64,000 nucleotides of DNA from Fistularia commersonii (lineage: Eukaryota > Chordata > Actinopteri > Syngnathiformes > Fistulariidae), in NCBI GenBank assembly GCA_037954325.1, contig JBBMNZ010000035.1, positions 4,568,501-4,632,500 on the forward strand, written 5' to 3'. The position numbers were made by a program, and so were the translations under genes. The notes beneath the pieces were generated by a model that saw only the letters and a program-made list of their open reading frames with translations, ran no database searches and was not told the origin of the DNA. Below are positions 56,508-64,000 of this stretch, in pieces (positions within the stretch are counted from its first letter, which is position 1; every line of letters starts with the position of its first letter).

Positions 56508-56553
<46 letters not shown>
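56508..56553 (+). repeat. (CA)n microsatellite
   Basis: About 22 CA units. A (GT)n tract follows at 56,646-56,687, giving opposed CA and GT runs within 180 bases. Confidence 0.9.
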
Positions 56554-56556
<3 letters not shown>

Positions 56557-57127
56557 CCCGTGAAGCCGACGGCCCGTGCTTCCACAGGCAGGTGTCAGGG
56601 CGACTCGCAGCTCATGGGTCACATAGGTCTGCCTATCAGCCGCTGCTGTGTGTGTGTGCGTGCATGTGTGTGTGTGTGTGTGTGTGTAAAGGAAGAGATT
56701 TAAACCATATTGAATCTTTCATTATTATGAGCGGTGGATCGATGGGCGGTGGCCGGTGGGGTGGAGGGGGTTGAGCCGTCAACGCTTTATGCGTGAGCGT
56801 GAGTTACAGGACGGTGATCGCCATCCCATAACGGGAACTTTCACATTTGGTGTGGAGGGCGGGGAGGAGGGTGGGGGGGGGGAGAGACGGAGAAATCCAA
56901 ACTCAGCAGCAACTTTTTTTTCTTTAATTTATAGCAGATGCTGTCAGTTTTCTGCAGGCGCGGTAGTTTTAGCCGAGGCGCTAAAGCTAGCCGGCGCTAA
57001 CACTCACACGCCGTTTGACTCGGATACGAACGCACACACGCAGGTGGATTTGAGTCAAGTCGTGTCCGCAAGTGATTGACAGGCCCCTGTGATTGACAGG
57101 TGCGGAGCGTGCGGCGCAGACAGCCGG

Positions 57128-57141
57128 CCACTAGAGGGCAG
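57128..57141 (+). promoter_or_regulatory. CTCF-like site
   Basis: CCACTAGAGGGCAG fits the vertebrate CTCF core motif exactly. It lies in the gene-poor tract, next to paired GATTGACAGG words at 57,073-57,101. Confidence 0.55.
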
Positions 57142-57539
57142 CGTCTGGAGAACCAGACGGGGGATCTTCCAAAATGGCGGCGGCCATGAGACAAACAGGT
57201 GGGAGGAAAACACTCTCCTCCAAGTTCTCCTGCAGCCGTGGAGCAGCGGCACCAACCAAAGGTGAGTGATCACGCTGACCTTTGACCTCATTCAGCAGGA
57301 CAGTTCCCCCTGAACTCTCCCTCTCTATCTAGGCTCTTCCGGGTCGCCCCCCCGTCGGCTCCTCCCTCTTTAATAACGCCATTAATCAGGGACGGGGGGG
57401 CGGCGTCGGCAGAGATACGGGTCGATAAACAATTTGGTGCAACATGCTTAATGGGAAACGGGGCCGTCTAATATATTCACCTTGCTTATAAATCCTGGCA
57501 GACCCTCCAGCCCCCCCTTTCCCGCCCACCGGGGCGGCC

Positions 57540-57600
57540 ATTATGAAATACTCCCGTTCCTCCTCCTCCTCCTCCTGCTGCTGCTGCTGCTGCTGCTGTG
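57540..57600 (+). repeat. (CTC)n(CTG)n compound trinucleotide tract
   Basis: About six TCC/CTC units followed by seven CTG units (57,557-57,599). Confidence 0.85.
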
Positions 57601-58663
57601 CACCAACACACCAAATCTTTAGCCCTTACTTTTTAAAAAAAAAAAAGAAACAAAAGCGCCCGTTTGAGTTGGAAAACAACTTCCAGATCACCTGCAAGTC
57701 CTGCAGCTTCCGCCCGCAACTGGAGGGGGGAGACCAAACGGCGCCGGGAGTTAAAAATAAATCGAAATCGTCCGGTTTGTTTTTTTTTTTCTCGACGCCG
57801 CCGATGATTCATATTTCACACGGGAGCAAATTCACACTTCCTGTTTGCCCACATCGCACCCTCAAACCAGTTACATTTGGACCAGCATGGGATGATAGGG
57901 GCCGGGCCGCAGGCTGCGTGCACTCTCACACACACACACTCACACACACGCACACACACATGGTTACTTCACGGTGCAGTCACAGCAGAGAGTGGATTAG
58001 TCATGCACACAGTTTAATCTCCGTGTGTGTTTGTGCCGGTGTGTGTTCAGCCTGCTGCCTGGTGTTCGACACACCGGCTGCGGGAATCGTGCGGAGCCTG
58101 ACAGCACACACACACACACATCTTTTATTTTCTTTACTTGTTTTACCCCCCTGGTTGGTTGGTGGCTCCCGTATGTTTGCTGTCGGCCTGACTTGTGAAT
58201 GCACTGTGCACGCAAACACACTGTGTGTGTGTGTGTGTGTGTGTGTTTGAGGCGTCTTCCTTCCTGAGTGACACGCTCCCTGAGCCGACAAGGCGCCGTC
58301 ATCTGACCGGCTGTGAATAACAACAGGCGACACTCGCCCCGTTGGCTAATTGTTTGGGTAACGAGCCGGGCTTCCTGATTGGTGCAGGGGTTCGGGGGTC
58401 GGGGTGTCGCTGAATTTGGGGCGCGGCGTCACCAAAACGCGACTCCGGATGAGTGGGAATTGTTGTTTTAAAGATAAAGGAGCGTATGGTGTTTCCATCC
58501 ACTGAGATCAACTTCTTCACATTCTCTGGACAACTTTATTCATCTGTCAGTTTGCTTGATGGAGGTTTAAAAATAATCCAAAAAAATTAGAAAAAACATC
58601 GATCGGGCCTGAATTCATAGAAATAAAAAAACCCTAAATGTACTTCCTTGTTTTCCCGTGCAG

Positions 58664-58738
58664 CTTCTTGGTTGAGTGTCGCCGCAGATTCTTCTGACCG
58701 TTGGACGTCCAGAGGCACGGCCAGGGATCTTCGAAACA
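58664..58738 (+). other. Candidate orphan exon
   Basis: Acceptor TTTTCCCGTGCAG precedes and donor GTGAGTGT follows this 75-base segment; one frame is open. No family is recognised. Low confidence, possibly a non-coding transcript exon. Confidence 0.2.
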
Positions 58739-58749
58739 GTGAGTGTCCC

Positions 58750-58752
<3 letters not shown>

Positions 58753-58798
<46 letters not shown>
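58753..58798 (+). repeat. (CA)n microsatellite
   Basis: About 22 CA units directly after the candidate donor at 58,739. Confidence 0.9.
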
Positions 58799-58861
58799 AA
58801 CGATGAACCTCCCAACATGCTACCTGAAAGAGGAATCCCCAAACTGTCATTCCATTGGTGA

Positions 58862-58875
58862 CCACCAGGGGGCGC
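58862..58875 (+). promoter_or_regulatory. CTCF-like site
   Basis: CCACCAGGGGGCGC is the textbook CTCF core. It has the same orientation as the sites at 26,664 and 57,128. Confidence 0.6.
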
Positions 58876-58924
58876 TGACTCTGCTCACACCTGGAAGTCA
58901 AGCATTGTTTTTGTGTGAGCGATG

Positions 58925-58928
<4 letters not shown>

Positions 58929-58982
<54 letters not shown>

Positions 58983-59053
58983 CTGATTCATCCCCGCTGT
59001 TTCAATGTTTCTTGGATTAGAACGATCAAACCAACCCAACGTTATTCTGCCTA

Positions 59054-59117
<64 letters not shown>

Positions 59118-59118
59118 T
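58929..59118 (+). repeat. Paired (CA)n and (GT)n microsatellites
   Basis: (CA)n at 58,929-58,980 (about 26 units) and (GT)n at 59,057-59,108 (about 25 units) are separated by 76 bases of unique sequence. They form a long near-perfect inverted repeat. Confidence 0.9.
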
Positions 59119-59388
59119 TGCAGTAATTATAGGTGATCATAATGGATGCACGTTTTATGTTTACGGCTCAATAATGCAAGAAATGACACATTTCCATGAA
59201 ACCCTTACGTGACAAATCTTGGCTTGACTGAGAAAATTCGCCTCTCCTTTTTTTTTTTTAATTGTTTCTGAAAGCAGCGCGAGATATTAGCCGATGTGTG
59301 TTTAGCTCTGGGTGTGTGACGCGTTTCCAGATGCAGGGGTTAAAATTGTTTGATTTGATGTAAAAGGGTTTAGATTCAAATCACATGT

Positions 59389-59390
<2 letters not shown>

Positions 59391-59423
<33 letters not shown>

Positions 59424-59557
59424 ACACTTTTTATGCAGCTCCGTCGTTTCACCCCTCACCAATTCGGTTCCCCCCCTCTGTGTGCATGCTGGGACTTCAC
59501 ACGGCCCACTCGTGTTGCATCAGCTGTGCATGCACACACACACACACACACACACAG
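59391..59557 (+). repeat. Two further (CA)n tracts
   Basis: (CA)n at 59,391-59,423 and 59,533-59,556. The ORFs across this region are artefacts of CA repeats. Confidence 0.85.
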
Positions 59558-60720
59558 TCACGCTTACCTCAATTCCATGCACCTCACAGCACAGCAGGTT
59601 GTCTTTTCCTGTCTACGACGCCGTCAGATCATTCCTGAGCGGCGTGGCGGCGATGACAGCCAAAGCCGCGGTGGTTGAGCCCCCCCGCCCGCCCCCCCGG
59701 CGACCCACTGGAGCGTGACCGCGGGTGGGAGTGGGGGGAAGATGGAGGAGGGGTGGCGTCACGCCACTTCCTGATTGGTTTTGCGTCTCTGGCTCTCAAG
59801 GGCGGGATCCCCGACCAGGCGATTGGCTCGCCGACTCGTGAAATTACGCTTTTCTTATCATTCCTGAATCATTTCCTGAATTGCTGTGATTGGTCGGCCG
59901 GAAGGAGACCAAAATGCCGATTGGGCGTTCAACCCGCATCGATGAATGAATGAATGAATGTGTTCCTCCACTCTCTGTCACTCTTGTCCTTTTAGCCACG
60001 GTCAACATCCGTTTGCGACTTTTCGCGACCATTTTGTGATTAATTAGCCGCGCCGCCACCGCCTCCGCGCCCCAGAATGCACCGCTCCGCCTCTCGGTTT
60101 CGGGGTCACCTCATTGTCCGGCGCTGCTCGCCTGGATAAACAGCTGAGAGCCGCCGTAAGCGGTGGATTTATGATGATGACCGTTCGCCTGCTCTTGCAG
60201 GTGTGTGTATGTGTGTGTGTGTGTGTGTGTGGTTGCATGTTGGACTGTACCACTGAGGCCTGGGGTGGAGGGTAGGGTGGCGGTGGGGGGGGCATGGCTG
60301 TCCTACTAATGAGGGTGACAGAAGGTTATTTACAGCGGGCTGGACCGGTGTCATGGATATGGAGATAAGGCAACACCTGGGCAATAAATCATTGAATTTG
60401 TAGGTGTGTGTATGTGTGTGTGTGTGTGTGTGTTTTCAACGCTTATGCCAAGATGTTCACTGTTTGCATCACAGCCTGACATCTTCACTTATTCATGTCA
60501 GTCCAGCATCATCAGCATTCAGGGGCATGAGAAGGGCCGGCAGCCGAAAAAAAGAGCTAAGAAACCGGGGTTGTAGGTTGCGACGGCAGCGGCGGATGGG
60601 CTGCATATTTAAGCCCCGCCCCCTCCGGCGACATCGTCAACTGCCCGGCCGACCTTCAACCCCGGACACCTCTGAATTATTCCCTTTAAAAAAGCAGCAA
60701 AATAAAAGCTCTATTTAATT
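59558..60720. other. Intergenic, microsatellite-rich
   Basis: (GT)n at 60,199-60,231 and 60,403-60,433, (GAAT)n at 59,942-59,960; GATTGGT words at 59,772 and 59,888. No gene recognised. Confidence 0.5.
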
Positions 60721-62200
60721 GTCAAACATTTCATAATTCACATTTTAACCCTTTATTTTCTTCCATCTAAACGTCAAAATTCAATTTACATGGTAGACAA
60801 ATGTGCAAATGGTAAAAATAAAAAGAATATACAAATAAGGTGTGCAATATATACAAATGATTGCAAAATATAAAGTTATCAAAACAAACAAAAAAAATGA
60901 TTATGGTTAAAAATCAGGTTAACGGCAGAAAAAAATGTAATTAAATGATAAACTAAATGACTATATATAACTATTATTATGATTATATTTATGAAATATA
61001 ATATTATTGTTATACTATTATATAATATTATATATTATTGTATAATATTAATAATATTATATAGTATTATATTATTATTAATACACCATTATTCTTAAAT
61101 CTTTATAAAAAGACGTTACTCACCTGCATGTCTTTAGGATTTTTAATAATTCTTTGCCGGATCTGAAGTGCTTTAAAAGTCAATACGAGGAAGGTCGCGG
61201 ACCAGAATGGATGGAGGTCCTTCAGGAAAAACCCTGAACCCTAAAATACCAGATTGATGGCGAGAGCATCAGCCCACGTGAGATTTACTCTTCCTCCTTT
61301 CCACTAAACGCTGCCCATACACTCGTTTTCCTTATTTTCGGCGTGAGGGAGGCACGACGACGCTCTTAATCGCGCGGCGGGTGAAAGAAATAATGCTGAC
61401 GCAGAGTAACAGCTCTGACGTAATAATCACAGCATGAAACCACTGTTATTACCGTCCCGCCATCTTGTTTGGAAATCCAGCAATACTATGGCGGCAGGTT
61501 CCTCTCATCATCTCCTGCTTCGTTATCTGCGTTTCTTCTGTGATTTAAAGTTGAAAATTTAAAACAGACCCGTGTGTAAAATATTATTTGTCATTTTTTC
61601 ATTTTTTCAATGGCTGAGGGTCAAGAATCGAGCCTTGAGGAACGCCTCAGGGAAAGCTATGCTACGCCCCGATGCTAATCCGAAACCGCTGTGTTTTATA
61701 TGTGCTAACAAATGCTAACAGAAGCGGCATGACGATCTATAGAAATACAAAGAAAAAAAAAATCGATAAACTCAATTCAAAAGATGTACCGTAACTAAGA
61801 AAAAACCATGCATGTTAACAGGATAATAATGTTTGGTTATTTTTAAAGCATCCTCAGAGACATATTATCACTTAATTAATGCTAATTACACAAAGTTTTA
61901 TATTTTTATTGAAAACATTACAGTATAATCCCACTAAAGATCCAGATTATAGATTAAAACGTATCACAGGTAGTTCTCAAAATTCAGGAGCAATGAATAT
62001 TTTATGAAATAGATATAATTTCTAAATTATATAAAAAGTGTCCGCGTCACGTCAGATTTGGTTCAAATGCGCGAGCGCAATACGCTAGCTGTCATGGTTG
62101 TCGTTGATAGTAATAGCAATAACAGGGATGATGATGAAGATGAAGAACGTATGATTGTAATGGCGGAAAGTCAAAGCGATGGCATCCTGCTCACGGAGAC
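60720..62200. other. AT-rich intergenic stretch
   Basis: Very AT-rich, with a self-complementary ATATTATTATAT tract at about 60,963-61,085. No coding or RNA gene recognised. Confidence 0.55.
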
Positions 62201-62206
62201 CTCTTC

Positions 62207-62230
62207 ACACACACACACACACACACACAG
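62207..62230 (+). repeat. (CA)n microsatellite
   Basis: About 12 CA units. Confidence 0.85.
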
Positions 62231-62677
62231 ATAAATAAATGCAAAGCTGTTGCTGAAGCAAGCAGCTGAGCGTCAGTCTGCCCGGCGTCTGGTTTCTGCT
62301 CGGCTAAATATTCCGCCCGGAGCGTCTGTTCGCTCCGTCTTATGTAGATGGCGTTTCCAACGGCTCGCCAAGAAAATGCAACGTCAATGAATTGCATCGC
62401 GTTATCTCGCCCGCCGACGATAGATTTGTCATTTCTGTTGATGGTGGATGGGAGGCGGGGGTAAGGGTGGAGGTGGGGGGGGGGGTTGCTATGGTTACGC
62501 CTGGGCGACCTGGCTGTTCGCCCGTCGAACGCAGCCCGACTTTGCCCCCCTTTTTGCAAGCGAGGCGTGACTAATATGAAAACACACCTGACATCTGGCT
62601 GGCTCAATCTGCTGCGGCGGCGAGGGGGAAAAAAAAAAAAAACAAGGAAGATACTCGGAGCGGCCTTCGGCACCGTC

Positions 62678-62712
62678 GGGGGGGGCGGGGGTGGGGTTGG
62701 GGGGGGGGGGGG
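62678..62712 (+). other. G-quadruplex-prone G-run cluster
   Basis: Runs of 8, 5, 4 and 14 G are separated by one or two bases, an exceptionally G-rich plus strand. Smaller G runs lie at 62,476-62,486 and 63,718-63,731. Confidence 0.75.
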
Positions 62713-62871
62713 ATACCTGCCTCGGCGGCCGAGGGAGCGTGGAAACACATGCAGGACATGTCCGCATCAATCCAGGGGATTGAAAAACTACTCAAACGCT
62801 GTTAGCCTGTTAGCAGCGGAGTGTGTGTGTGTGTTTGTTTGTGTGTGTGTCTCATCAGTTGGCTCCCCGTG

Positions 62872-64000
62872 ACGGTTGAGAGAGCCTGGAGCAACAACAT
62901 CGAGATATTCCAGGCTTCCGGGTCGAAGGCGGCGTTTGTTTTGAGAGGTTCGGGGTGAACGGAGTCCAGGACTTAGCCCGGCCCCGAAGAACTTGGCCCC
63001 GTTTGGAAAATGGATTTCATCGTTTTGTCTTCGGGCGAGCGGCTCCACCGGAGGAGTTCATGTTTGTTATTTCAGATACTACAGAAAGGTTTTTGTGTTA
63101 TTACTGTTTTCGCTGATTTTAGTGTTATTACATGTCTATAAACGTGTAATAGACGCCTGTGTATTAAAAACATTCAAAGGTACGGGAGGAAAATATGTGC
63201 AGCTTTATGATTTATTTATTCCGTTCCGACCCTGATTCCATCAGCGTCGCCAACGATCCCCGCATCGACGGGACGCCCGACCGGCGCCATTACCAAAATG
63301 GAAGTGTCGAAAGGATAAAATCCTCCCCGCTGGCGTCCGGCTTCTCCCCTGCCCATTTGTGTCATTTCCCGGCTCTCAGGAGAAACACAGAAAAATACCC
63401 GTCCTTCCCCGTTCTCTCAGGTGTTATTACTCCAAAAAAGAAGTGTTTTATCAACAGTTGGCGGCATCGGTGGACAGAAATCCGATGTCAGCGCCGCTCA
63501 TTATCAAGAAGAGAGGAGGAAACCCGCTCTGTATGGACGCCACGTCGCCGGGAGGTGAATAATTAAGTGACCGTCGATTGCCGGTCGCTCGTTCTACATC
63601 CCATAACTCCTGCCGCCGCCCTCCGGACATCCCAAAGCGCTGTCTCAGGACGGGAGGAAGCTAACCGCTAGTTCTCACACTTGTGAAAGCGGCGGCGGTG
63701 CGTTTAAGGACGCAAAGGGGGGGGGGGGGGCGTCATGGGGCGGGGATGCTAGTTAGCATGTAGCGAGTCACAGAAGAAAAACAATACGCTTTTATTTTTG
63801 CAAAGGAAGCCCGACAATAAACCGCCTTTTTGTCGGATTTTTCTCGGGAAAGGGTCGTTTTTTTTTTTTTTCTGGCGGACGGCGCGCGGCGAGATCCACG
63901 CCGCTTTCCCGCCGTTACCAACAATGGGGGCGAGACCTGAGTGCACGTTTGATACCTCTGCACCGGAGGAAGGAAGGAGAGCGAGAGAGAGATCTTTCAT
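62872..64000. other. Right flank of the window
   Basis: No gene, RNA or named repeat is recognised. GC-richer patches (63,230-63,560 and 63,860-63,930) alternate with AT-rich DNA. Confidence 0.5.

Noticed and set aside
57174..57198. ATG frame MAAAMRQT followed by GTGGGAGG, possible start exon
   Set aside because: Very short, GC-driven, donor weak, nothing to join to.
57543..58250. 235-codon ORF over CTC/CTG, A-run and CA tracts
   Set aside because: Composed almost entirely of simple repeats; no conserved segment.

Overview
The window is nuclear DNA from a bony fish (teleost). It has spliced genes with GT-AG introns that are mostly 70-700 bp, dense dinucleotide microsatellites, and fish-type repeats (a LINE with a GATG-type tail, hAT and Tigger-like DNA transposon remnants, an LTR retroelement). 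It carries four vertebrate protein-coding genes. There is no CRISPR array, operon or bacterial feature.

Layout. (1) 1-6.8 kb: gsg1l (+), five coding exons, 298 aa, an AMPA-receptor auxiliary protein of the claudin fold. Its first exon sits between two stretches of a diverged AT-rich tandem repeat. (2) 7.2-18.3 kb: tmc5 (-), 20 coding exons whose phases all close into a 952-aa frame; the cytoplasmic tail carries five copies of a 14-residue motif. (3) 19.2-26.6 kb: tmc7 (+), 16 coding exons, 746 aa, head-to-head with tmc5 across about 0.9-1.3 kb. (4) 26.8-38.2 kb: nomo (+), 31 coding exons, 1221 aa, starting only about 170 bp after the tmc7 polyadenylation signal, with a CTCF-like site in between.

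(5) 38.2-64 kb: no recognisable protein-coding gene. It holds a damaged LINE (40.0-41.1 kb), a degraded Tigger/pogo-like transposon (about 44.0-44.9 kb, continuing at 48.86-48.9 kb), and inside it a young LTR retroelement at 44,910-48,855. That element has two LTRs of equal length (820 bp) that look identical, a 4-bp target duplication, a primer-binding site matching the tRNA-Trp 3' end, a gag-like frame and an integrase tail, with the rest of pol and env missing. After it come a GC-rich segment, a second copy of the inverted-repeat element found in tmc7 intron 8, a lone signal-peptide-like exon candidate at 52,251, and a microsatellite-rich tract (55-63 kb) with two CTCF-like motifs.

The four genes share no single pathway. 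gsg1l, tmc5 and tmc7 encode plasma-membrane or secretory-pathway membrane proteins; nomo encodes an ER translocon-associated subunit used in biogenesis of multipass membrane proteins. tmc5, tmc7 and NOMO genes also lie in the same chromosome 16p12-p13 region in human, so the grouping looks like old synteny. All exon models come from reading splice sites, phase and family resemblance by eye. No alignment or transcript data were available.
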